Source of the DNA: Corbicula japonica
Taxonomy: Eukaryota > Mollusca > Bivalvia > Venerida > Cyrenidae
Direction of reading: 5' to 3'
Assembly: GCA_038501625.1 (NCBI GenBank)
Contig: JAZAYU010000037.1
Span: forward strand, 3,348,001 to 3,412,000
Length of the DNA stretch: 64,000 nt
Shown: piece after piece, positions 50,387 to 61,244 of the stretch
How positions within the stretch are numbered: the first letter of the stretch is position 1
Layout: each line of letters begins with the position of its first letter
Made by a program: the position numbers and the translations under genes
Notes under the pieces: model-generated
Databases searched by the model: none
Seen by the model: the letters and a program-made list of their open reading frames with translations, nothing else
Told to the model about the DNA's origin: nothing

Positions 50387-51400
50387 AAGTATGTTGGTAG
50401 AATGAAGTACGATGCTACAAGTATGTTGGTAGAATAAAGTACTATACGACTAGTATGTTGGAAGTATAAAGTACGATAATACAAATACAAGTATGTTGGT
50501 AGAATAAAGTACGATACGACAAGTATGTTAGTACAGTTAAGTACGATACGACAAGTATGTTGGTACATAAAGTACGATACGACTAGTATGTTGGTGCAGT
50601 AAAGTACGATACGACAAGTATGTTGGTAGAATAAAGTACGACTAGTATGTTGGGAGAATAAAGTACGATAATACAAGTATGTTGGTAGAATAAAGTACGA
50701 TACGACAAGTATGTTAGTACAATAAAGTACGATACGACAAGTATGTTGGTACAGTAAAGTACGATACGACTAGTATGTTGGTGCAGTAAAGTACGATACG
50801 ACAAGTATGTTGGTAGAATAAAGTACGATACGACAAGTATGTTAGTACAGTAAATTACGATACGACAAGTATGTTGGTAGAATAAAGTACGATACGACTA
50901 GTATGTTGGTAGAATAAAGTACGATACGACAAGTATGTTGGTAGAATAAATTACGATACGACAAGTATGTTGGTAGAGTAAAGTACGATACGACAAGTAA
51001 GTTTGTAGAATAAAGTACGATAATACAAGTATGTTGGTAGAATAAAGTACGATACGACTAGTATGTTGGTAGAATAAAGTACGATAATACAAGTATGTTG
51101 GTATAATAAAATACGATTATACAAGTATGTTGGTAGAATAAAGTACGATACGACTAGTATGTTGGTACAGTAAAGTACGATACGACTAGTATGTTGGTAG
51201 AATAAAGTACGATACGAAAGGTATGTTGGTAGAATAAAGTACGATACGACTAGTATGTTGGTAGAATAAAGTACGATACGACAAGTATGTTGGTAGAGTA
51301 AAGTACGATACGAAAGGTATGTTGGTAGAATGAAGTACGATACTACAAGTATGTTTGTAGAATGAAGTACGATACGACAGGTTTGTTGGTAGAATAAAGT
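50387..51400. repeat. Satellite array D: 32-bp monomer, about 31 copies
   Basis: The monomer is GTATGTTGGTAGAATAAAGT followed by ACGATACGAC(A/T)A. Variants alternate between AGAATAAAG and ACAGTAAAG, and between GACTA and GACAA. Some monomers are shortened (near 50570 and 50640). It lacks the shared leader found at arrays A, B, C and the array at 62.5 kb. The minus-strand open frames across it are by-products of the repeat. Confidence 0.95.
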
Positions 51401-51619
51401 ATAAAATAACAAATATGAAATGGAAATGATTCTGTGAACATTAATTAAGCTGATAACATTCAACTCCCCTTGTTAATAATGATGAAGCTAAAATAACATT
51501 TTTCAGTTACAAAATATTAACCACATTAAAGGCACTTTTTTATCTTGTCTAAGGCTAGTAATGAGCATTCCAAACGAATGGAACATATAATAAGACCCAA
51601 CAACGAGAGTTTTAAAATG

Positions 51620-52001
51620 CTAAAGGAAACATTCCCTCGGGCCGGACGTGGCACAGTTATACATTTTTGATATGAAATATACCAAACAATATATTGCATG
51701 CGATGGTGTCCACGATGTTTTTTTGTTCTTTAAGGGCTGAAGAATGCCGTCAAGGCCATCATACCACAGAAAGCCATGTTGTTCTGAAGCAACAATTGAA
51801 CAATAATGATTTCCTCGGTGTAATGTTATGCCAGCAAGTTTGTACGTTTTACGTTCCAATAACAACTCTGTGCTCTGTAAGAGTACTTCCAAAGGTAAAT
51901 ATCCGTAAATGGCAAGTTCAAAAACTCTGAGAACAAACACAGGTGAGGTCTTCGTAACAAGTCTCCTTACACTACGTTCTCCATGGCAAGTTGACGCATT
52001 C
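51620..52001 (-). CDS. Last exon of the transposase-peptidase gene: His/Asp half of a papain-fold peptidase-like domain
   Basis: A 3' splice site TATTTTCAG ends at 52002, and the exon begins at 52001. It completes a codon left in phase by the upstream exon, joining ...DIEM to NASTCHGERS. The exon then reads FVLRVFEL, YKLAGITLHRGNHYCSIV and GFLWYDGLDG and stops at 51620. The Gly-Asn-His-Tyr box and the following Tyr-Asp-Gly resemble the catalytic His and Asp regions of ubiquitin-specific-protease-like peptidases; the candidate Cys box is in the main exon (YNTCTVDNGL). Assignment to that fold is inference from motifs. Without splicing, the frame would start at an internal Met (51940), which would drop the STCHGER segment. 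Confidence 0.6.
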
Positions 52002-53801
52002 CTGAAAATAAACCTTTCTGTTTTACGTATTCATTAAACAATCACACTGTTTGGGGAATTGTTTTTCTTCTTCTAAAGGTCAGTTAATGAAGAATGCAAG
52101 TAACAGTTCATAGACGAGTACACTATCGAACTTATCATAAACCTACAGAAGTGGTAGTGTTGTTATTCTTATGAAATGCACCTCTACCGGTCGTCGAAGT
52201 GTGAGGAAAATCACTTCCATAGTGTTTGCAATATTCTCCTGATATAAAGGAACCATTAAAAAGGGAATGACCAAAAACTGACTTGGCAAAGAGTTATGGT
52301 TCCTTTGCACTAAACTCGTTCTTATTAATTCATATTCATCATCGGGACCCGGTTTGAGCAAAAACACCTCTAGATTGTGAACAAATATCCGCAGGTTGAC
52401 ATGTTTTAGGGGTACCTCGTATTGTACCGCACCGCGCCGAAACAAGGAAAGCAAAACCAGAGAGATTCGACTTCAATAGTTATATCATCCGCAATAGACG
52501 GAGAGATCCGGAAATCTCCGTATGTTCAGATTAGCATGGTGCCAGTACATTGCATCCCTTAAACCAGTCAACTTACCGGATATCCGTTGGATTAATGGCG
52601 GCCGCGCACCGTTAGTGGTAAATCAAAATTTTTAACCAATGAAATGTTGTAAAAATTACACGTGTTTAACAATTATGCATAGAAAAATAAAATGCTAGTC
52701 TGTCATTAGCATTATGGAAACTTCAGGCGAAACTATAAAGCGTTTAAATTTAATTAGATTTGATAAAATGCTCTGTTTAATTTGATAAAATGCTCTGTTT
52801 AATTTTATAAAATTGCTTTATGGTCATAGTATTTTTATGTTTGCATATCTTTTATTTCTTTCTAGTCAATAAATATTGTTTCAAATCTAAGTGCGAATAG
52901 CAATTATTTTATAGTTAAAGTATATTTTATTTTTCCATGAGATTCATTTCTTTCTAGTCAATTAAAAGTTTCAAATCAAAAGTTGACTTATTATTTATTT
53001 TTCCTTGCACAATATGACTTCAGTCTTGGATACTAGCATCCGCCCGAATGCCCGTGGTAGGTACATTTGTAAAATCTTGATAAAGCAGAAGCACGACACG
53101 CAAACTTTTGCACTGCCATCCGAAAGTTCCTTCACACTCTTGCAATAGGAAACTCGACAAAATCTATAGATGATGTGTTAGTACTTTCAGTGCTTTGATT
53201 ATTTCAGTAATTGATACCACATTTTATTCATTTTGTTTAAGGGATAAATAAAGCCAGCACGTTTTCAATGAATAAACATAACACTAAGAAATAGCTTCTT
53301 GTTATCTAGCTTTACATTAAAAATGGTTATTTTTTATGCTAATCACTACGTACGGCTATCTGTTTGATGATTTAATTTACCCGTAAATAAAAAGGGCATT
53401 ATAGTCAATCATCTGCTTCTCATTCGTTATTCCATAAAACGGAATTTTTCCCTCAACGCCGTTTATCCTTTTAAAGATGTTTTTGTCCAATACATTTGTT
53501 TCGGTTTTAACTTTGAATTTATTCAGCGAAACAATAGTCAGATTGCATAAAAATGAAGTTTTCTGTTTGATTGGGGTATGTGATAGATCCCCAACTCGTG
53601 CATCGTACACCCATGTCATTTTTTTCATTTATTATATTTATTCACAATATTTAATTTTAAAAGTTAACCATTAATTCGTGTAAATATACCTGAGTACCAA
53701 AGTTTACAATTCACAGGAATTCGTCTTAATACTTTTTTGTGGTAGTGGTTTTATTGTGGTTGGGGATGATACTTTGGTACCTTTTTTCTGGTATCGGGAC
53801 A

Positions 53802-53832
<31 letters not shown>

Positions 53833-53834
53833 AT
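53802..53834. repeat. (AAAT)n microsatellite
   Basis: About eight tandem AAAT units, within the intron just downstream of the 53850-53977 exon when read on the minus strand. Confidence 0.95.
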
Positions 53835-53849
53835 ACATATGTTACTTAC

Positions 53850-53977
53850 ATCTCAATATCGTTGGCTTCGTCACTGTCTCCTGAGCACCAGCATTTCTCA
53901 GTGTTATTGAGCCACTTGTTGATAACTTGTTGTACTGATTTCGCGGGACTCGTCATGCTGAACCCGATAACAACTGG
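53850..53977 (-). CDS. Internal exon of the transposase-peptidase gene
   Basis: The exon is 128 bp with a 5' splice site GTAAGT beginning at 53849 and a 3' splice site ending AAG at 53978. It starts in phase 0 with PVVIGFSMTSPAKSVQQVIN and reads through KWLNNTEKCWCSGDSDEANDIE, ending two bases into a codon. The phases match both neighbours: phase 0 from the main exon ending ...VGSNRQ, and phase 2 into the exon at 52001. The AG acceptor has a weak pyrimidine tract. A Cys-x-Cys pair suggests a structural metal site, but this is not certain. Confidence 0.55.
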
Positions 53978-55241
53978 CTTAACATTCAGCGTTTGGTTAT
54001 TGTAAAGGGAAATGATCATTTAATCCTGTTTTAGTTGCTTTCAGAGCGAATTTTAAAGAAAATAAGACATTTTGTTTATCTTACTATGTTATTTTTGGAA
54101 ATGACTATATTTGCACAGTTGGAAAACAGCGACTACTTATGTGGATGATTATGGTAACAATTAGCGATCTTTCGAAGATTTTCACCGACAGTTATTTGTT
54201 ACTCGGGCACTATCAAATAAGCCACCATGACGTGTGTAGATGTTGAGGTCAACCCTCTATCGCTTTGAGGGTGGGGTGGAAACTCTGTCAGAAACAGTCG
54301 GCATAATCGCCGCTTTCAAAATCGCACGACTAAGCATATGCTCTGAAACAATGTGTAAAACCAAGATCATGTGTAAGAGCATGTTGTTTTCGTGATATGG
54401 GTTTTATACATCGGTAATGAGATAAAACAATACTACCTCGTGAAGCAAAACCGAACCAATGATATCGCAACTGACAGGAATCAGAGATGGCACTTGGGGC
54501 ATTGCTTAACTTAATGTTATTTTAATTCTCACGAAATTCCATTAAAAGTAAACAAAATGTTAGCTGCAATCAATATGCAATTTGGTCAGGGGTGGCTTAA
54601 ACAAAAACCGCGCTCAAACTACTGAACAGTGCACACCGATATACATTTTATGACGACGACGAGCAGACACATTTTACCACGAGATGCTTCGAAAAAGCGT
54701 GCCATGATTCAGATTTTGTAATCAATACGGGTGCTTAAACAACCCGTTTTCAAAAGTCGTGTTTTAGAAAATTCTCCTTAATATTTTAGTTTCAACGATG
54801 GCATAACTGAGTGTAAAAATATACGATCGGATCGATATTTGTTGCGTTCATCGAGATATGAAAAACACAAGGAATGATTAAAAAGTATGTGAACAATCCA
54901 AATGTTTTCATACGCTGACGAACGCAATTACATAGAGATTCAATTCTTAAAACAAATTTTTTACACCATGCAATAAACTCCTTTTATATTGTGTTAGAAA
55001 TAACAAAATTCGATCTCATATAGTATCGGATGTATACTAACACAAAACACTTAGTTACGATAAGTTATCTTTTTAGTGTTAAAATAATAGCGAAATGCTA
55101 CTGGTAGCATTTTAAGTTTAGTTTTATTTAAAGTGGTTATAATCCCATAGCTGTTATTCTTTTAACAAAGCCTGATCCGAACAGTCACAAAATTAAAGAC
55201 TTAGGTTACTTTTTCCTACTAATCAATAATGTGTAATATAC

Positions 55242-57424
55242 CTGACGATTACTCCCGACAGTTCTTTTGACTCTCTGTATGGTGATGGACAGTTCTTGTT
55301 GTTGCATTTTGAGGTCACATTGGATTTCCATTCTGCATCCAAAAAATCGAAAAAAGAAGTCGACTTCATCACCATGGAGATTACGAATGTGGTGTGTTGT
55401 GGCAGATGTGAAATTAACCCAAACTAGCTTTGCAGCAGCGAATTCATGTTCATTCATTAGGGAGAATACCGTTTGTAATGTTCTGAATACATCACTTGGA
55501 TATTCTGATATAATGTTTCTCAGAATTTCACTTTCTAGTGTTTTAAGATAATTATTGTCAGTCCGTTATCAACAGTGCATGTGTTGTACAAGATTAATCC
55601 TTCCACTTTTCCACCCCATTTTGGAACTTCAGGGTACTTTGTATAGCTTGACTGAGTCGGTTGGTATTTTGTGGTTTTACTTTTCTTACTTTTTCTAGAC
55701 CACACTTCTTCTTTTAATTGGACTGAAATATCTGTTTCTGCTTTTCTTTTTCGATTCGGTGTCTTTGTTTTCTTTTTTCGTGTTCCTGGAATCAATAGCT
55801 CTGTTATTCTGCTCTCCAGAAGGCTTCGCAAGTTCACTGCGAATTTTGCTGGTCTTCTGTTTCTACCAATACAAATATTTGTTTTAACTAGTTTAAACCC
55901 ACTCTCTACATCAGAGTTTGTGCATCGTGTTGTATTTTCCCCCTTCCATTTCAACATTACCCCAGACCATATTGGGAAGAGATGCATAAATCTGTCCAAC
56001 AGACATTTTGTCACTTCTGGGCAGAATAATGAATTTACCTGTAAGTCATCTGATGACTCATTTTGCATCTCACAACGCTTCGCAATTTCTTTAAAAACCT
56101 GTGTAAATTGAGAGGATTCTTTAATTGTTTTCCCAGCCTTCAATAAGGAGTCTTCACAAATATCCTCTAATGTTTCTTCATCTTCATCATCGTCAATTTG
56201 GTCATTATTTATGCCTGCAAATTCCCGTTTTAGTCGGTCTAATGACTCTGTTACTTCATTGTTGAGATCTTTTGAATAAAATACATTGCACATGTCAGAA
56301 AACATAGACTTTGCTTCACACAGTGTGCTTGAATTCTGCAACCGAGCGAATGACTTGTATATAAATGTTCTTAATTCTTTTCTAATGTTGTGTTTGTACT
56401 TCTGAAGATTTCTTGAGAAGTCTTTCCAAATATGTGCCGCACACAAATGTAAGATAGTCAGATCTTCTTCTGCGGTGTCTTTACTTGATAAAATTTCATA
56501 ACAGCGTTGCATGTATGTTTTGATGTTCATGTTATTAAACGTTTTTATTGCTGACTGTATTAATGCATAGCTGAAGTCTGTTACAACGTGACCAATCTCC
56601 ACCTCTTTGCCTTTTAGCTTAGCAGAACGCATCACTGTAGATAAAAAGAATTCAATTTTTGGAATGGTATGTTCTGTAGTAATCATGTCAGCCACTGATA
56701 TTTGTGGTAGTTCGGGGTCTGGTCGCATTACTAGCAAATACATATAAGGTCTCTTCTGTTCCGGTATGTTTCTAATAACTGATCCAGTTGCATCAATATG
56801 AAGAGGAACTTGTGATGCGAATTTTGTTAACAATTCTATCTGCCGATCAGATAACATGATCACACAGAAAGGGTCCAGTCCAATATCACGTATGTATGGG
56901 TCTCCTTGCTTTTCATAAGATTCTTTTAGGATCTGAAGTTCCGAAAATAAGTTACTATGATATTGTTCATGTTTCACTCGTTCCGATATTACTTTCCTTA
57001 ACACTTCTAATGACGGGACGGACGTGTAGTTTCCCTTTTCCATTTCTTCCTTATCTGCGCGCAATACGTTTTCAGCGAAAACATTATAAGGTGTCGACTT
57101 CTCTATTTTCTCTCCAGTAGATTTCCTGTTCATACCTGTAAGGTTTCTCCTATTTACTTCTTTGTCACTGTGATGTGCATTTAAGTGTCCTTTCGTTCGA
57201 CAAATAACTTCTACAGCTTCGTTTGTTGTTGGTTCCTCCATTATAGAGAATGTAAATTTTAATCTGCATGAACCTCCTGTACATGTTGGTGTGGCTTGGA
57301 AGAATGGCGCTGCTGATTTTCTGCTTCTCACAGCTTTTACGTGATGCGATCTGAACGACAGCACAAAGGCTTTGTGTACTTTATTCACGTGCTGTGATAG
57401 AACATCCGTCCAGTTACTTTTCAT
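55242..57424 (-). pseudogene. MULE-like DDE transposase with C-terminal peptidase-like Cys box, frame-broken
   Basis: A 629-aa open frame (55535-57424) has an RNase H-fold transposase core: Asp211 in PLHIDATGSV, Asp283 in VTDFSYAL, HLCAAHIWK at 326-334 and Glu507 in SDVESGFKLVK. This is the D-D-(C/H)-E order of MULE-like transposases. Residues 549-562 are a lysine/arginine-rich nuclear-localisation-like stretch. The frame then enters YNTCTVDNGL (Cys615), a peptidase-like Cys box, and stops. The homologous text resumes one frame over as LKTLESEILRNIISEY, then MNEHEFAAAKLVWVNF, ending ...VGSNRQ at 55242 before a GTATAT splice donor. A single-base frameshift near 55550 thus separates the two parts. 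An in-frame TGA at 57428-57430 cuts the N-terminal region (GKGRTI*RMKSNW). The product is inferred to have been nuclear. Confidence 0.7.
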
Positions 57425-57427
57425 TCT

Positions 57428-58642
57428 TCAAATAGTTCTTCCTTTTCCGCCATTACGTTTTTCTTCAGGTTTTATTTCAGACCAGATCTGGTTGCTGATG
57501 GCAAATACAAAGCCGTCACTACTGAAATTAGCCTGTTCCGGCGTATTTTCATTATTTAAAGTTGAAAAAATGTCCTCCTTGTCATTTTGTAATTTGTGTT
57601 TTTTTGTGTTTCTTGTGTTTCTTTTCATATTTCCCCGAAATTTTATTAATGGTTTGATTGAAGCCTTCATTAGTCGTAAAACTAGTTATTGTATGGAAGT
57701 TATTCTCTTGTTCTCCTTCACGTGTGATTTGATCATCGTTGGGAATTTCCTCATTGAAAACTTCTTGATTGTCCTGGACTTGTTCCGATAGCACTGGTTG
57801 ATAATCTGAACTTTTTATGTCGATAAATGAAACATCATTCATGCCGGTGAATACTTGGTTTTCTGGTTTTTCTTGATTTATCCACTGCTCTTCCCGATTC
57901 AGCACGTATTCATAATTAAGCACAGTTTCACGCGTGGTGAAATCCTTTTGTAATTTATGTTTCTTGTGTTTCATGTGCTTCTTGTGCTTCTTTTTAGATT
58001 TTCCCAAAATCTTACTCGTAAAACTATTTGTTGTATAGAAGTTATTCTCTTGTTCTCCTTCACGTGTGGTTTGATCATCGTTGGGAATTTCCTCATTCAA
58101 AACTTCTTGATTGTCCTGGACTTGTTCCGATAGTGCTGGTTGATAATCTGAACTTTATATGTCTATAAATGAAACATCACTGATGCCGGTGAATACTTGG
58201 TTTTCTGGTTTTTCTTGATGTATCCGCTGTTCCTCACCACTCAGCACATATTCATTATTAAGCACAGTTTCACGCTTGGTAAGATCTTTTTTGTAATTTG
58301 TGTTTCTTGTACTTCTTGTGTTTCTTTTAAGGTTTTCCCATAATCTTATTCATAGTTTTATCGAAGCCTTCATTTGTCGTAATCTGAACTTTCTATGTCT
58401 ATAAATGAAACATCACTGATGCCGGTGAATACTTGGTTTTCTGGTTTTTCTTGATGTATCCGCTGCTCTTTTCCATTCAGTACATATTCTTTATTGAGCC
58501 AAATATGCTTTTCTTCGTTCTGTCCAGTGAACTGTGCACCCTTTGAAACTTTATTTCTTTTGTATTCGATCAACACACGAAGTGCACGCAAGTGACAAAT
58601 ATCTTCGCTGGACGCCTTTTTCCTCCGTTGATTTCTCGGCAT
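57428..58642 (-). pseudogene. N-terminal region of the transposase gene, with in-frame coding repeats
   Basis: Read on the minus strand, a Met at 58642 starts MPRNQRRKKASSEDICHLR, a basic N-terminus. Three copies of a coding repeat follow, containing EKPENQVFTG, DVSFIDI and SSDYQPVLSEQVQDNQEVF, then lysine/histidine-rich KKHKKHKKHKLQ. Lesions are visible: a ~106-bp deletion in the first copy that changes frame (stop at 58370), a stop after SFIDI in the second copy near 58157, and one extra base in a seven-T run at 57599-57605. An alternative start at 58657 adds five residues. The segment runs directly into the transposase frame at 57424, apart from the TGA. Confidence 0.55.
57582..58480 (-). 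repeat. Intragenic coding tandem repeat, three copies
   Basis: The landmark ATGAAACATCA (plus strand) lies at about 57827, 58169 and 58405, steps of 342 and 236 bp. The shorter step results from a ~106-bp internal deletion. The copies are highly similar, so the duplication is young relative to the rest of the gene. Confidence 0.85.
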
Positions 58643-58657
58643 TTTTCTGTCAAACAA

Positions 58658-59192
58658 GAAAACAATTAATTTACTAAAATATTAAACTTTCGTTTACTAT
58701 TTTCTTAGTCTCCCTTATTTGAATTTTAAATTTTATGCATTACTAGAATTTTGTGTTCTACGGAACACATGCACCTGGAACACAAGAGTCGCGTGCTTGA
58801 AAGAGATAAAATTTGGCTCATTTCTCATATTATATGATAAAAAGATATAACATAATTTTCATTGCAATAAGTCGTATACTGTTAACGTTATAAGCCACAG
58901 TACATTTCAAAAGTAAGTTAAGACCCATATAGATAAAACCTTTAATTCAACAAAATATTATTAAAGTGTAATAAAACTTCCAAGGGAAATAATTCTGTAA
59001 ATTTTGTGCACTTGCCTTCCAATAATCATTATGTGTTGTTTTTTTTCAGTTGTAGAGATACGCTACAGTTATTTTCAAAGCATAAAAACTTTTTTATGTG
59101 GCAAATTGGGCAAAAAGACAATTTTGCCGAATTTAACAATTAAAACACATTACTGGACAAACCTATTTTTTTCTCCCTTTACCGCGATGCAC
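58658..59192. other. Upstream region of the transposase gene; nothing recognised
   Basis: AT-rich sequence. No terminal inverted repeat matching the other side of the transposase gene could be found by eye, and no promoter motif is supported. Confidence 0.4.
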
Positions 59193-59800
59193 GATGTTAC
59201 GATGGTGAAATCACAATGGTACGATGATGAAAACGCAAAGGCACAATGGCGAAACCACGAAGGAACGATGGTAAGATGGTGAAAGCGCGATGTTATATCG
59301 CGTTTTCATCATCGGACCATCGTTGTTTCACCATCATGCAATCGTTGTTTCACCATCGTATCATCGTTGTTTCACTATCGTACCATCGTTGTTTCATCAT
59401 TGTGCCATCGTTGTTTCACCATTGTGCCATCGTTGTTTCACCATCGTACCATCGTTGTTTCATCATCGTACCATCGTTGTTTCACCGTCGTACCATCGCC
59501 ATCCGGTGAAGCATGCGCATTTCCGCTGCTTTTCTAATTTATAAATAATGGACGAATGTATCGGCAACTATTTTGTTAGATGTCTAATGACATTTTTCTG
59601 CAAAAAGTAAATGTACATCAGCGGATTTTACTGCGCATGACTACAGGAAGGCGATGGTACGATTGTGAAACAACGATGGCACGATGGTGAAACAACGATT
59701 GCAAGATAATGAAACAACGATGGTTCGATGGTGAAACAACGATGGTACGATGGCACGATGGTACGATGATGAAACCGCGATAACCTTCGTGTTTTCACCA
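59193..59800. mobile_element. Foldback-type element made of 22-bp repeats in alternating orientation
   Basis: Units of the form ACCATCGTTGTTTCACCATC occur in one orientation at about 59313-59500 and inverted at about 59200-59290 and 59650-59770. The orientation flips at GCGCGATGTTATATCGCG (59285-59302), a hairpin. A 150-bp unique core (59500-59650) is bounded by TCGTACCATCGCC (59488-59500) and GGCGATGGTACGA (59650-59662), with further inverted similarity inward (GCATGCGCA...TGCGCATG). This is the architecture of a foldback transposon. The frames through it are artefacts. Confidence 0.75.
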
Positions 59801-61244
59801 AGTTTGTCCATACGGAACACCGTATAATTAGGACATTGCATATGTTCGTGTACAGTATCGTCTTCTGTTTAAACTTACGATTGTGAATCTTGCAACCTCA
59901 ATGACTGATCCTTGGACAATATTGCCTAAAAGTTAATTCGGTATTCTACCCGTCCACCGACATGATAAATTTATTAAGTATCAAGTAGTAGTACCATACG
60001 TTCTATGGAGTTACTTTGTTGGCATTTTGCTTACAGCTGGAATGTTGATAAAAGACTTTGCAAAATACGCATTACTGCACGTAGAAATTCATGAATCAGA
60101 CAAGAATCAAAATTCTTCGACTTCGCATTTATAACAACAAACTGTTAACGGTTTGATAAACAATTAAGATCCGATGTCTTGTATCATCAGGGTCCGTTTC
60201 TTTAATAATGCTTAAACGCTTTTTATTGATATTCTACATTAATATAGCGTGTTCGTGTGTGTCTGGTTTTTCACAAGTGAGCCTTCGGAAATATAACTGT
60301 CAATCTAGGTAGTTTAAATTGTTAAAATTCTTCCTTATAAATTATACGTAACCAAAATCTCATACAAGTGATCTTTACACATCGACAAAAACCAGCTTTT
60401 CTGAAATAATTCATATTCTTTTGCTTTCTTTTGCACTTGAAACGGATAAAGGAAATGATAACATATTCCGTCACATTTTTCTTTTAAATCAAAGTTACAA
60501 TGGTTAAGTAAGAAATTTTAAATAAAAACAAAACTCATCACATTTTTGTGGTCAGCTTTCGATGCGCCGTTTTAAGGTACAATTAGGCACCACTGAACAC
60601 AATTCGCACAACGAGGCACCGTCCCGATTTGTCACTGTGATATATCAAAAAACATATTATTCTGTATATTTTTAGAAGTCTGTAATTAAACGTCAATTTT
60701 ACCGAAAGCGGAAATGGTGAAAAATAGTGCTGTTTCTGAATGGTAAATAATTTACAATATTATTTCCTTGTAGAGATAGAAGAAAATTGATTTGTATAAA
60801 TTTCTTTTAATATTACTTTTTCAGTTTTCTCGATAAAATAATTGTGATCACGGAAATAGCGTTGTCTGAATAATGATTATGAACAAAATATGCATAACAT
60901 ACACGAATTTCGTCGTAAACGCACAAAATTTTATGTTATAAAATAAGCCAAACTGTATCATAAAATTATTTTTTAGCAAGTTAGCGGAAGCAAGTTACTT
61001 TAATGAATGTATTATTAGTTTTTATGACTTATGTCGCTATTTTAAAATAAGAAACAATTTTTTGGCCGATTTAAATTTGAACTTTTTGCATTAAAGTATC
61101 AGTACAAGATATTTTTATGATTAATTACAATTTAATACTATACACTTACACCGTATGTTTAAACGTTTTCGCTATTTTAAACGTTTACCAACATAAAACA
61201 AGTTTACCTTTTACATGTAATAGGCTTTATACACATTCGTTAGA
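59801..61244. other. No recognisable feature
   Basis: AT-rich DNA with no open frame of note, no tandem repeat and no RNA gene that I can support. Confidence 0.45.

Noticed and set aside
50206..51463. Tyr/Leu-rich minus-strand frames in the 32-bp satellite
   Set aside because: They are generated by the tandem repeat itself, and 32 bp is not a multiple of three, so the peptide cycles through frames.
52143..52454. 103-aa minus-strand frame
   Set aside because: It falls in the same intron, has no recognisable domain, and no splice sites joining it in phase were found.
53377..53628. 83-aa minus-strand frame as an additional exon of the transposase-peptidase gene
   Set aside because: It lies inside the intron defined by the phase-matched 53850 donor and 52001 acceptor, and including it is not needed to keep the frame. 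It remains a possible unrelated exon.
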